A DNA stretch of 25,481 nt from an uncultured Coriobacteriales bacterium. Lineage in GTDB: Bacteria; Actinomycetota; Coriobacteriia; Coriobacteriales; UMGS124. The stretch is from the NCBI GenBank assembly GCA_934662525.1, contig CAKUKJ010000002.1, positions 1-25,481 on the forward strand. Reading direction: 5' to 3'. Below are positions 15,025 through 23,148 of the stretch, piece after piece; within the stretch, counting starts at the first letter, position 1, and each line of letters opens with the position of its first letter. The notes under the pieces are model-generated. The model worked only from the letters and a program-made list of their open reading frames with translations. It did not search any database and was not told the DNA's origin. The translations under genes were made by a program, and so were the position numbers.

Positions 15025-16620
15025 CTATGCCTGTGCGGCCGCAGCACCGGCGATATAACCTGTCGTGAGAGCGCGGCCCACGGACAGGCCTGGGAAGTAC
15101 ATCGGGTAGTCGACACCGCCGAAGAAGGGGCCGGATGCATTGCCTACGGCGAACAGGCCTTCGATGGGTTCGTCGTAGGCGTTCAGCACGCGCTGCTGGG
15201 CATCAACGACCAATCCGCCGAGCATAGCAGACAGGCCCTCGATGAAGTCGCGCATCACGGCGTGGAACGGCGGAGTGTCAATTTTGGCCATGAAGCGAAC
15301 GTCTTTACCGAAGTCCTCGTCGGCGCCGGCGTCGACGAGGACGTTGTACCGCTCGACCGTCGCCGTCAGCGCATCGGCGTCCACGCCCATGAGCTCGGCG
15401 AGTTCCTCAAGCGTGTCGGCCTCCCAAGAGAACGGGTAGGAGGACTCCAGGTCCATCTCAGGCCAGTCCTTGATCTTGATGTCTGCGTCGATGGCCTGCC
15501 ACTCGGTCATCTGCTCTTTGTACTTAGCATCGGCGATGCTGTAAATCTCGCAAGGTTTGTAGTCGTCACCGCGTGTCTTCATCGTGGAGCGCAGCAGGGT
15601 GTTCACCTTGAACCACGGCACGTGCTCGTCGCAGAAACGGTTGCCGTCGGCATCGACCATGAGGAAGGGGGCGTTGTTCGACCAGCTCTCATGAATCATC
15701 TTGGTGTGGCCCACCGGCTCCAGATGGCCACCAGCCCACACGCCCATGCGGTGGCCATCTCCATCGCGCCCCACCTCAAGCGGCGGGAAACCCAGAACAT
15801 CGGGGCAGAAGAACGCAATCATCTCGTCGTTGCATTGGTAGTCTCCCGTGGCGAGAATGACGCCCCTTGCGGCATTGAACAGGGTGTGGTCACCCTCGGC
15901 CCCGGCGATGACGCCAGTTACCGCACCGTCGTTCACTGCAAGCTGTACGGCGGGCATGTTGTAAAAAAACTCGACACCGAGTGTCTCGGCATATGTCGCC
16001 ACGCCGTCGGCGGCACCGGCGTAGGTCGCGCTGGGGCGGCACGTCATGAACTTTGCCATGTAGCCGTTGCAGTCTTTTTCGTAGGCGCACGTGTCTTCGG
16101 CCTCTTGTTCAACGCCAGCTGCGTCGAGGATGCCGCGGAACCACATGATGGCGTCGCCGCTGTTGTGGGCCCACGCGTCGAGCAGCTCGCGCTTGGGGCG
16201 CCACTCGCTCAGCGCCATGGCCTTGCTGACGAACGCCTGCTTGGTAGCCTCGTCGTTGGTGTCCGCAAGGAGCCCCGTGGCCTCGAAGCCCTGCGATGAG
16301 GCAAACCCAAGCTTCTGCACGACGGCGACCTTGGCTCCTTCCTGTGCCGCGCGAATAGCGGCGGCGAGGCCCGATGCGCCGGCGCCCACGACCACGACGT
16401 CGAAGTCTTTCGTGTCGGCAAAGTCGGTTACGGCCTCTGGGGCTTCGAGGAACGAGGGCGTACAGTCATTGCCAGCCGACGTAGCGGTGGCGCGGGCCTC
16501 GCCTACCGCGAGAGCCTGGGAGGCTTCGTCGATGATTTGAGCCCCGGCAAGGCCAAGTCCTGCGGCTGCCGCTGTGACGACGACGCTGCGACGTGTGGGG
16601 TTTGATGTGGATGCGGGCAT
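15025..16620 (-). CDS. Tat-exported FAD-dependent reductase (fumarate-reductase-like flavoprotein)
   Basis: 531 residues. A twin-arginine signal is visible (R10-R11 in NPTRRSVVV, then an Ala/Gly-rich h-region). The FAD-binding fold begins at DVVVVGAGASGLAAA (GAGASG at 79-84), and NRFCDEHVPW lies at 327-336. The C-terminal FAD motif is GLFAVGNASG (488-497) with VGRALTTGYIAG. No FMN-binding or cytochrome domain is fused, so electrons must come from a separate carrier. The family reduces alkenes such as fumarate, urocanate or cinnamates as periplasmic electron acceptors. The Arg/His residues that bind fumarate in flavocytochrome c3 are not present (W336 replaces the catalytic Arg; no HHT motif; no final NR), so another substrate is expected. 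AGGAGAG precedes the ATG. It is divergent from a LuxR regulator. Confidence 0.85.
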   Translation of the reverse strand: MPASTSNPTRRSVVVTAAAAGLGLAGAQIIDEASQALAVGEARATATSAGNDCTPSFLEAPEAVTDFADTKDFDVVVVGAGASGLAAAIRAAQEGAKVAVVQKLGFASSQGFEATGLLADTNDEATKQAFVSKAMALSEWRPKRELLDAWAHNSGDAIMWFRGILDAAGVEQEAEDTCAYEKDCNGYMAKFMTCRPSATYAGAADGVATYAETLGVEFFYNMPAVQLAVNDGAVTGVIAGAEGDHTLFNAARGVILATGDYQCNDEMIAFFCPDVLGFPPLEVGRDGDGHRMGVWAGGHLEPVGHTKMIHESWSNNAPFLMVDADGNRFCDEHVPWFKVNTLLRSTMKTRGDDYKPCEIYSIADAKYKEQMTEWQAIDADIKIKDWPEMDLESSYPFSWEADTLEELAELMGVDADALTATVERYNVLVDAGADEDFGKDVRFMAKIDTPPFHAVMRDFIEGLSAMLGGLVVDAQQRVLNAYDEPIEGLFAVGNASGPFFGGVDYPMYFPGLSVGRALTTGYIAGAAAAQA

Positions 16621-16758
16621 GAGACTCTCCTATCGTTTGCCTTCCATGACGTGTGGGCGTTGACGTTTTGAAGGCGCCTGCATGTGCGCCTGTTGCTCCA
16701 ACGCTGCTCCGCACCATAGGCGCGTGGGTGTTTCTCCGCATCGGGCAAAGTCGCAAAA

Positions 16759-16774
16759 AGAGGTTACACCCTCT
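16759..16774. promoter_or_regulatory. Candidate operator in the reductase/LuxR divergent region
   Basis: AGAGG (16759-16763) and CCTCT (16770-16774) form a hyphenated inverted repeat with a 6-base spacer in the A/T-richer middle of the divergent gap. It is placed where a dimeric regulator such as the adjacent LuxR protein could bind. This is inference from symmetry and position only. Confidence 0.35.
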
Positions 16775-16807
16775 AAACCCAGCGTAAACCTTGCTGGTAG
16801 AAACGTA

Positions 16808-16813
16808 TATACT
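16808..16813 (+). promoter_or_regulatory. -10 box for the LuxR regulator gene
   Basis: TATACT at 16808-16813 is a good -10 element. The best -35 candidate, GTAAAC (16784-16789), is poor. A start near 16820 would leave only about 11 bases before ATG 16831 but about 53 before ATG 16873, favouring the latter as translation start. Confidence 0.5.
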
Positions 16814-16872
16814 GAGTAAAGCAACGTACAATGGACAAGGCCTGGACAACTTCTCAGGAGACGCTTTTCGCT

Positions 16873-18282
16873 ATGCAGACTAACCGTTTGGTGGAGAAAG
16901 GCCCGCATGGGCTTGCTCGCCTCATAGCCTTTCCCGTCTCTCTCACGGGCTTGGCGTTCTTTCGTTCGTGGATTACGCTGCTTACTGACACCGGCGTCAC
17001 GGCGGGGCCGGGTGGCCTGGCCCATGATATGGTGCTCTCGGGCATTCTCGTGGTGCTGGCACTTGTTGCAAACCGTATCGCGCCTTTGTTGCGCAAAAAC
17101 TGGGCCCTTGTTGTGTGCTTGATTCTTGCGTTGGGCACCTCGGTTCTTGCGATAGCTGCCAGTTTGGCGGGTCAAGATTACGGCTGGGTGGGGTCGGTCC
17201 TCACTCTCCCCGTCTCTTGCGCATCGGCCCTGTTCATTCTCTTATGGCTTGACTTATACGCCGCCCTCCCTATCGTGCAGGCGGCCTTGAGCCTTTCCCT
17301 TGCGATGATCTTGGCGGAGGCGGTCAATTTCTTGCTTGCGGGAATGATTGCAGGCTATCGATTGGGCGCGCTTGTTGCGCTCCCTTGTCTGAGCATGGCC
17401 TGTCTGCTCTGTGCAAGGGCCCATGTGCCGCCGGAGGCCGGGGTGCAGTCCCTTCCTCCACATGCCAGTCTTGCACGCCTCATCCCGTGGAACCTCGTGC
17501 TGCTTGTTGCGGCCTACCAGTTCACGGGAGGTTTCTGCCTTGCGGCTACAAGTGCGCCTGTTGGGCTGTATACAGGTGTTGCCAACGTGCTGGCGGCGGG
17601 TGCGGTTGTGGGATGCATCCTATATATCCCCGAGCGAGTCGATCTTGCCAGCATCTGCAAGTCACCGGCTGTTCTGCTGGTGCCGACCCTGTTGCTCATA
17701 CCGTTTGTGGGCGGCGGCCACGGAAGCTTTGCGGGGGCAAGCGCCGCATTCAGCTCTTCGCTATTCAGCCTGCTTATCTTCCTCGTTATCTGTGACATAG
17801 CGCATGTCCAGAGCATCTCTGCGGTGTTTCTGTTCGGTATTGAGGAAGCTACGACGGGCATGGGGGCGATCGGACAGTTTTTGGGTCGGCACTGTGACGC
17901 TCTCAACGCCGCTGGCGTGTCAACGACTGCCATGATAACCATGCTCGTTGCCTTGACCGTTATTGCTGGGCTGACGCTCTTTGACAGCGAGAAGCTTGCG
18001 GCAAAATGGGGCATTCACGTTTTCGGGAGAGGCAAAATCTCTGCGGATGCCCATCACGACGAGCTTTTGGAAACCGCTTGTCACGGTATTGTGGCAGCCT
18101 ACAAGCTTACGGCGCGCGAACAGGAGGTTCTGCTTTTGCTTGCGAGGGGTCGCACGCTCGACGAGATCTGCACGAGCTTAGGCGTTGCCCGCGGTACGGT
18201 GAAGGCCCATTGCGAGCACATCTATACCAAAACAGGTGTTCGGTCGAAGAAGGAGCTGCTGAGGTTGCTCGGCGTTGAGTAA
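16873..18282 (+). CDS. LuxR-family regulator with multi-pass membrane N-terminus
   Basis: 469 residues from ATG 16873. About 12 hydrophobic segments fill residues ~10-380, resembling a transporter-like sensor. After a short linker, a LuxR-type helix-turn-helix occupies about 411-469: LTAREQEVLLLLARG, LDEICTSLGVARGTVKAH and YTKTGVRSKKELLRLL. This architecture is abundant in Eggerthellaceae next to flavin and molybdopterin reductases and is thought to sense the substrate. It is divergent from the FAD reductase and upstream of the molybdoenzyme operon, so it could control either. ATG 16873 is preferred because AGGAG (16856-16860) precedes it. An in-frame ATG at 16831 lacks a ribosome-binding site but cannot be excluded. 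Confidence 0.88.
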   Translation: MQTNRLVEKGPHGLARLIAFPVSLTGLAFFRSWITLLTDTGVTAGPGGLAHDMVLSGILVVLALVANRIAPLLRKNWALVVCLILALGTSVLAIAASLAGQDYGWVGSVLTLPVSCASALFILLWLDLYAALPIVQAALSLSLAMILAEAVNFLLAGMIAGYRLGALVALPCLSMACLLCARAHVPPEAGVQSLPPHASLARLIPWNLVLLVAAYQFTGGFCLAATSAPVGLYTGVANVLAAGAVVGCILYIPERVDLASICKSPAVLLVPTLLLIPFVGGGHGSFAGASAAFSSSLFSLLIFLVICDIAHVQSISAVFLFGIEEATTGMGAIGQFLGRHCDALNAAGVSTTAMITMLVALTVIAGLTLFDSEKLAAKWGIHVFGRGKISADAHHDELLETACHGIVAAYKLTAREQEVLLLLARGRTLDEICTSLGVARGTVKAHCEHIYTKTGVRSKKELLRLLGVE

Positions 18283-18892
18283 CCAAACGAAAGGCGGCTT
18301 TCCAGTTCCTCGAGAGCTGGAGGAACCCATCCTCGTTCACTGCGCTCTCAATGTAGCGGCTTGCGGGGTCTCGCACGGGCGGTCATGAGGCGCGTTCGCC
18401 GCGAATGACTGCCAATGGCCTGCGCACGGCTCGAAGTGATTTCGAACGGCATCACGCAAGAGTCTATCGACGCAGGGAGGCTGCGGTAGGCGAACCCTAA
18501 ACATGCGGCACTAACTGCCCGCAAGCGCGCTCCCGTTCCCACGAGACTTCATGCTGAGGCGGCGACTTCACCCATAGCGGGCTATGGTTTCTCGTGCGCA
18601 TTTTCTGATGTCATGAAAGCAGGCCGCGTGGACGGCAAGGCTATAGTGTGTGACGCGCGCTTTTGTTGGCGGTCGTGCGCTAGTCGATAGATGACTACTC
18701 GCCCGCGCCCCCGTTTTGGTCATCGTCTGACTACCGCAGTCGGCCGACACCACTCAAAACCGACGTTCATCTTTTGCCCGTGCTTCCCGAAAATCTCTCC
18801 CCGTGCCGTCTGCCTATCCGCAGTGGGAAGGCGGTGCAGATGATCTCTTTCGAACCGGTTGAACTGTTGGGAGTAAGGAAAGAGGGGATTGC
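18283..18892. other. 610-base intergenic region upstream of the molybdoenzyme operon
   Basis: No intact gene is seen. It holds a GTTCCTC/GAGGAAC hairpin (18305-18326) soon after the LuxR stop, the glycosyltransferase remnant (18415-18489), and a CCATAG/CTATGG hairpin (18572-18587) followed by TTTCTC. Two TGACTAC copies (18692-18698 and 18728-18734) are each part of a small inverted repeat. AACCGGTT (18853-18860) is a palindrome about 30 bases before the operon start. The operon promoter must lie here, but no consensus -35/-10 was found, which fits activator dependence. Confidence 0.5.
18415..18489 (+). pseudogene. Decayed fragment of a GT4 glycosyltransferase
   Basis: Read from 18415 the frame gives MACAR and then LEVISNGITQESIDAGRLR before TAG at 18487. 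The intact enzyme at 12811-14181 has LDVISNGIAQEFIEAGRQR at the matching place (nucleotides 13323-13379), and the DNA is similar over 57 bases at roughly 80 percent. An in-frame TGA lies just upstream (18406-18408), and no further similarity was found on either side. It is a short remnant of a related glycosyltransferase gene, left by deletion or rearrangement. Confidence 0.6.
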
Positions 18893-21661
18893 ATGAGCGA
18901 ACGGACCATGACGCGACGCAGGTTTATCGAAAGCTGTGTCGCAGCCGGCCTGGCCGCAACCGTCGCCTCCACGCTCGAGCCGTCGTTGGTCGAAACCGCG
19001 CAGGCAGACGAGGTGGAGGACACAGTCGAGAAGGTGCACACCATGTGTCGCGGCTGCATCGGCAGCTGCGGTGTGATCGCCACCGTGAAGAACGGCCGCG
19101 TCGTCAAGGTGGAGGGCGACCCGGACGACCCGACCACCCATGGCGCCATCTGCGTCAAGGGCCTTTCGGCCGTCGAGGCTTTGTACAACCCGCACCGCAA
19201 CAAGTACCCGATGCGTCTGGCGGGTGAGCGCGGCTCCAACCAGTGGGAGCGCCTGAGCTGGGACGAGGCTCTGGAAGAGAGCTGCACCAAGCTCATGGAG
19301 CTGTACAACAAGTATGGCGGGGAGACGTTGCTGGTCACCGAGGGAGGCGGCGGCAACCCCGACGGCGGCGCCTGCAACACGTTCATGAATATATTCGGAG
19401 CCACCCTGCAGTACGAGCCCGGCTGCGCCCAGTGCCTTATGCCGCGCACCTACATGTACGGCAAGATGATCGGCGGCATGATGCTCACCACCTCCATTGC
19501 AGACGGCGGCTGCAAGGAGCTGTTCTACCCGGACGTCACCCCCATCGAGACATACGTCATGTGGGGTACCGGCCCGGCCCAGCACACCCCCGCTGCCAAC
19601 GGCGGAGCGATCTGCGACCTGCGCGCCAAGGGCGTCAAGACCGTCGTCGTGGACCCGCGCTTCACGCCCGACGCCTCCAAGGCGGACGTATGGCTGCCCA
19701 TTCGCCCCGGCACCGACGTCGCCATGCTGATGTGCTGGGAAAACTACATCATCGAGCACGAGCTGTACAACGCCGAGTTTGACAAGCGCTGGACCAACCT
19801 GCCCTTCCTCGTCGACCCCGAGGCCGAGATCGACGGCGTCAAGCCCTACTACACGCTGCGCGGCAACCAGCTCGAGTCCGACGGCGACGCCGCCGACTAC
19901 GTCGTGTGGGACACCAACACCAACGCGCCGGTCGTCATCTCCAAGAACGACCCCGAGTGGCCGATGCCGTCTTCCTGCGACCCGGCGCTCTTCGGCTACT
20001 ACGACGTGACGCTGGCCGACGGCACCGTGATGTCGTGCCCGACCGCCTTCCAGCGCCTCAAGGAACGCGTGGCCGAGTTCACGATCGAGAAGACCTCCGA
20101 CATCTGCTGGTGCGGCGAGGAGATCATCGAAGAGGCCATCCTGCTCTATGCCACCCACAAGTCCGGCATCTCGCTGGGCGTGGCAACCGACCAGCACCCC
20201 CAGTCGGCGCAGGCTGCCATGGGCGCATGCGGCCTGGACATGATGATGGGCTTTGCCGCCGCCCCCGGCGCCCTGCTCAACAGCCAGACCCGCGTCTCGG
20301 GCGAGGCGACGGGCTCGGGGTGGCAGACGGACTTCAGCGGCTTCATCACGCAGGACCTCTACGACAAGCGCCTGGGCAACACCGACCACAAGGGCCTCAA
20401 CGGCTGGGAGATGTCGCAGATTCCCGCCGTCCTCAATGCCGTCGTCAGCGAGGACCCCTACCCCATCAAGGCGTGGCTCGAGGGCTCGGGCAACAAGCTC
20501 GCGATGCTGGGCAACGCCGAGTCGTGGTACGAGGCCACCAAGAACATCGACTTCATCGGCCACTTGTACATGTACCCCACGTCGTTCACCGTCGATTGCT
20601 GCGACATGCTGTTCCCGTGTCTCGAGTGGCTCGAGTACCCCACCGGCACCGCTGCCAACGGCAACTACGTCACGCTGCGCCAGGAGGTCGTGCACCTGTT
20701 CGAGGGCGTCCAGGAGCCCACGTGGTGGGCGATGCTGGCCTACCGCCTGGCCCAGAAGGGGCACCCGCTGTGCGAGGCCGGCTTTGCCGAGGACTACCCC
20801 ACGCCCTACTGGACCGACCTCGACGAGTACATCAACAAGGCCTATTGCGACCTCACCGGCATGGAGTACCACGAGTGGGCCCGCAGCTTCAAGCCCTACA
20901 AGGCCATCTCCGACGAGGAGTATGTGAAGTCCGGCTGGAACACCAACGAGGCAATCGACGAGAAGACCGGCCTGCCGGCGGGATTCGGCACCACGAGCGG
21001 CAAGTGCGAGGTCTACGCCGAGAGCAGCACCCGCGAGGGCTTCGAGGGGTCGAGCCTGCGCAACTCGGCCACCGACTGGAAGCCCGCCAGCGAGTACTAC
21101 GACCCGATGCCATACTTCCTGGAGCCCGAGGAGTCCCCGCTCACCGACGACGAGTACCCGCTCGTCATGACGCAGGGCCGCGTCACCTGGTACCACCACG
21201 GCACGCTGCGCAACGTGGCCTACCTGCGCGAGATGTACCCGGTGCCGCTGATCTCGATGAACCCGATCGACGCCGAGAAGTACGGCATCGCCGACCAGGA
21301 CTGGGTCAAGGTCAGCTCGCGGCGCGGCACCGTCACCGCCCGCGCCTGCGTCACCGAGGGCATGCTCCCCGGCGTCGTGCACCAGGAGCGGTTCTGGAAC
21401 CCCGAGATGTTCGATGCTTCGAACACGACCTTCTCGGCGGGCTGGCGCGAGATGAACGTCAACATGCTCACGAAGAACGACGGGCGTTTCAGCCCGGAGT
21501 GCGGCACCTACACGCTGCGCGGCTTCCAGGTCAAGGTGGAGCGCACCGACTCCGCGCCCGAGGGAGTCTGGACCGAGCCCGAGCAGTTCAAGCCGTTTAT
21601 GGCCGTTCCGTGCGACGCCACGCCGCACACCGTTCACGAGGGGGTGTATGTCGGTGAGTAA
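18893..21661 (+). CDS. Tat-exported molybdopterin (bis-MGD) oxidoreductase, catalytic subunit
   Basis: 922 residues. A Tat signal (TRRRFIESCVAAGLAATVAS) is followed by a [4Fe-4S] motif C52-x2-C55-x3-C59-x27-C87 and then the molybdopterin oxidoreductase domain. The C-terminal molydopterin-dinucleotide-binding domain is recognisable from LVMTQGRVTWYHHGTLRN and MNPIDAEKYGIADQDWVKV. The Mo ligand cannot be assigned with certainty; C178 or C181 in GCAQCLMPR lies in the expected region. The enzyme belongs to the DMSO-reductase family and would act outside the cytoplasmic membrane. Relatives in Eggerthellaceae include catechol dehydroxylases, but substrate is not predictable here. ATG 18893 follows AAAGAGGGGAT. 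It overlaps the ferredoxin gene by 14 bases, and no membrane-anchor subunit follows. Confidence 0.92.
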   Translation: MSERTMTRRRFIESCVAAGLAATVASTLEPSLVETAQADEVEDTVEKVHTMCRGCIGSCGVIATVKNGRVVKVEGDPDDPTTHGAICVKGLSAVEALYNPHRNKYPMRLAGERGSNQWERLSWDEALEESCTKLMELYNKYGGETLLVTEGGGGNPDGGACNTFMNIFGATLQYEPGCAQCLMPRTYMYGKMIGGMMLTTSIADGGCKELFYPDVTPIETYVMWGTGPAQHTPAANGGAICDLRAKGVKTVVVDPRFTPDASKADVWLPIRPGTDVAMLMCWENYIIEHELYNAEFDKRWTNLPFLVDPEAEIDGVKPYYTLRGNQLESDGDAADYVVWDTNTNAPVVISKNDPEWPMPSSCDPALFGYYDVTLADGTVMSCPTAFQRLKERVAEFTIEKTSDICWCGEEIIEEAILLYATHKSGISLGVATDQHPQSAQAAMGACGLDMMMGFAAAPGALLNSQTRVSGEATGSGWQTDFSGFITQDLYDKRLGNTDHKGLNGWEMSQIPAVLNAVVSEDPYPIKAWLEGSGNKLAMLGNAESWYEATKNIDFIGHLYMYPTSFTVDCCDMLFPCLEWLEYPTGTAANGNYVTLRQEVVHLFEGVQEPTWWAMLAYRLAQKGHPLCEAGFAEDYPTPYWTDLDEYINKAYCDLTGMEYHEWARSFKPYKAISDEEYVKSGWNTNEAIDEKTGLPAGFGTTSGKCEVYAESSTREGFEGSSLRNSATDWKPASEYYDPMPYFLEPEESPLTDDEYPLVMTQGRVTWYHHGTLRNVAYLREMYPVPLISMNPIDAEKYGIADQDWVKVSSRRGTVTARACVTEGMLPGVVHQERFWNPEMFDASNTTFSAGWREMNVNMLTKNDGRFSPECGTYTLRGFQVKVERTDSAPEGVWTEPEQFKPFMAVPCDATPHTVHEGVYVGE

Positions 21662-22250
21662 GACCATCGTCACCGACCTCGACCGCTGCATCGGCTGCAA
21701 CGCCTGCGCGGTCGCCTGCAAGGTCGAGCACGGCATTGACCTGGGAATCTATTGGAACCACGTGGAGCAGATGGGCCCCTACGGCGACTGGAGCGAGGAC
21801 GGCAAGACCCCTCACATCCAGATGTACTGGCTGCCCATCACCTGCCAGCAGTGCGAGAGCGCTCCCTGCATCGACGTGTGCCCCACCGGCGCGGCCTACC
21901 GCAACGAGGACGGCGTCGTTCTCATCGACCAGGATGCGTGCATCGGCTGCCAGCAGTGCGTGCCCGCATGCCCCTATGGCGTGCGCACCTACAACTCCCA
22001 GACCTCCGTCGTGGAGAAGTGCACGCTGTGCACCGAGCTGACCGAGCAGGGCGAGAAGCCGGCCTGCGTCAAGGCGTGCTGCGGGCGCGCCCGCTTCTAC
22101 GGCGACCTGGACGACCCCGAGTCTGATGCCGCCAAGGCCATCGCCGCCGCCGACCCGGACAACGTCCACATGCTTCATGACGAGGGCAACGCACCTTTGG
22201 GCAGGTACATCCTTTCGGAGAAGACCTGCACCTGGGTCGAGGAGTTTTAG
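21648..22250 (+). CDS. 4Fe-4S ferredoxin-type electron-transfer subunit (DmsB/PsrB-like)
   Basis: 200 residues with four cysteine groups typical of the beta subunit of molybdoenzymes: CIGCNACAVAC, CQQCESAPCIDVC, CIGCQQCVPAC, and CTLC followed by CVKAC. This would hold four [4Fe-4S] clusters relaying electrons to the catalytic subunit. It has no signal peptide, so it is presumed to be exported bound to the Tat-targeted partner. Its start overlaps the catalytic gene by 14 bases, with GAGGGGG as ribosome-binding site. No NrfD/DmsC-type anchor is found next to it. Confidence 0.93.
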   Translation: MSVSKTIVTDLDRCIGCNACAVACKVEHGIDLGIYWNHVEQMGPYGDWSEDGKTPHIQMYWLPITCQQCESAPCIDVCPTGAAYRNEDGVVLIDQDACIGCQQCVPACPYGVRTYNSQTSVVEKCTLCTELTEQGEKPACVKACCGRARFYGDLDDPESDAAKAIAAADPDNVHMLHDEGNAPLGRYILSEKTCTWVEEF

Positions 22251-22315
22251 CAACCCGGCATGATGCCGCACGCCGACGCTGAGGCGGCGACGCGCGGCAC
22301 AAGGCGGGATTTGAA

Positions 22316-22353
22316 TGCGGGGCGGGCAGCGCTGCGGACGCGCCCGCCCCGCA
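22316..22353 (+). other. First hairpin in the ferredoxin-chaperone gap
   Basis: TGCGGGGCGGGC (22316-22327) pairs perfectly with GCCCGCCCCGCA (22342-22353), a 12-bp GC stem with a 14-base loop, 66 bases after the ferredoxin stop. It has no T-run. It could protect the 3' end of the upstream mRNA or partially terminate transcription. Confidence 0.6.
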
Positions 22354-22369
22354 GCAGGAGACGCTAGCC

Positions 22370-22422
22370 GCGTCGTGTTCCAATCGCCCGGCCCGTTCGC
22401 CCCGACGCTTGGAACACGACGC
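22370..22422 (+). other. Second, 14-bp perfect inverted repeat before the chaperone gene
   Basis: GCGTCGTGTTCCAA (22370-22383) is the exact reverse complement of TTGGAACACGACGC (22409-22422), with a 25-base loop. It ends 24 bases before the chaperone ATG and is followed by TGTTAACTTT. Possible roles are an operator, an mRNA processing site or a partial terminator that lowers expression of the maturation genes relative to the enzyme subunits. Confidence 0.6.
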
Positions 22423-22445
22423 TGTTAACTTTGAAAGGGGAGGGT

Positions 22446-23144
22446 ATGGAGATCACCACCGAGGAGCTCGCGCGGTTCTTTGCAAGCCGCAGGGACTTCT
22501 ATCGGTTTCTCTCACGCGCTTATGAGATCGAGCCGGCCGACGCTTACCTCGACGAGCTTGCCCATGCGCAGCTGCCGGTGAAGCTGGAGAACGAGGATTT
22601 CGCGCGCGGATGCCAGCTGCTCGTCAAGTCCATGCGCACGCGCGACGTGTTCTCGCGCGGGCTTATCGCCGTCGACTACGCCTCGCTGTTCATCGGGGTG
22701 GATGGTGCGCAGGCGCCGCTGCCCTACGAGTCGGTGCAGTGCGACGACTCCTCCATGATCATGGGGGAGTCGCGCGACGCGGTGTACAAGTGGTATGCCG
22801 GCGAGGGCATGCGACTGGGCGAGGACTGCAAGGTTCCCGAAGACCACCTCTACCTGGAGCTGCAGTTCATGTCGATCATGGCGGGGCGTGCGGCCGACGC
22901 CCTTCAGGCCGGGGATTGGGCGCGCCTGGATCATCTGGTGGGCAGCATGCGGGGCTTTTTGGAGGAGCACCTGCTGCGCTGGGCGCCGGCCCTTTGCGAC
23001 CAGGTTGCACAGCTTGCGCGCACCGACTTCTATCGCGGCATCGCCCTTATGACCAAGGGGTTTTTGACAGACGAGCACGACATATACCCGTATGTGCAAT
23101 CGCAGCTGGCACAGCGTGCCGACGATGGCACGAAGGAGGCATAG
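22446..23144 (+). CDS. TorD/DmsD-family molybdoenzyme chaperone
   Basis: 232 residues, all-helical and cytoplasmic. It carries the family signature YASLFIGVDGAQAPLPYESV and the later PEDHLYLELQFMSIM block. These chaperones bind the Tat signal of a molybdoenzyme and hold it for cofactor insertion before export; the partner is presumably the catalytic subunit two genes upstream. ATG 22446 follows AAAGGGGAGGG directly. A TTG at 22431 lies inside that ribosome-binding region and is unlikely. The next gene begins 4 bases after its stop. Confidence 0.88.
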   Translation: MEITTEELARFFASRRDFYRFLSRAYEIEPADAYLDELAHAQLPVKLENEDFARGCQLLVKSMRTRDVFSRGLIAVDYASLFIGVDGAQAPLPYESVQCDDSSMIMGESRDAVYKWYAGEGMRLGEDCKVPEDHLYLELQFMSIMAGRAADALQAGDWARLDHLVGSMRGFLEEHLLRWAPALCDQVAQLARTDFYRGIALMTKGFLTDEHDIYPYVQSQLAQRADDGTKEA

Positions 23145-23148
23145 CGAC

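Noticed and set aside
14878..16299. 473-codon open frame on the + strand opposite the FAD reductase
   Set aside because: Low-complexity product antisense to a flavoprotein with intact FAD motifs; it also runs through the terminator hairpin.
18767..21736. 989-codon open frame on the - strand opposite the molybdoenzyme gene
   Set aside because: It has no recognisable domain and skewed Leu/Val/Gly/His composition. The + strand carries an unmistakable Tat signal, FeS motif and molybdopterin domains.
18553..22291. 14-base exact repeat GCTGAGGCGGCGAC in two intergenic regions (18553-18566 and 22278-22291)
   Set aside because: In 25 kb of GC-rich DNA about one such match is expected by chance, and the flanks do not extend the match.
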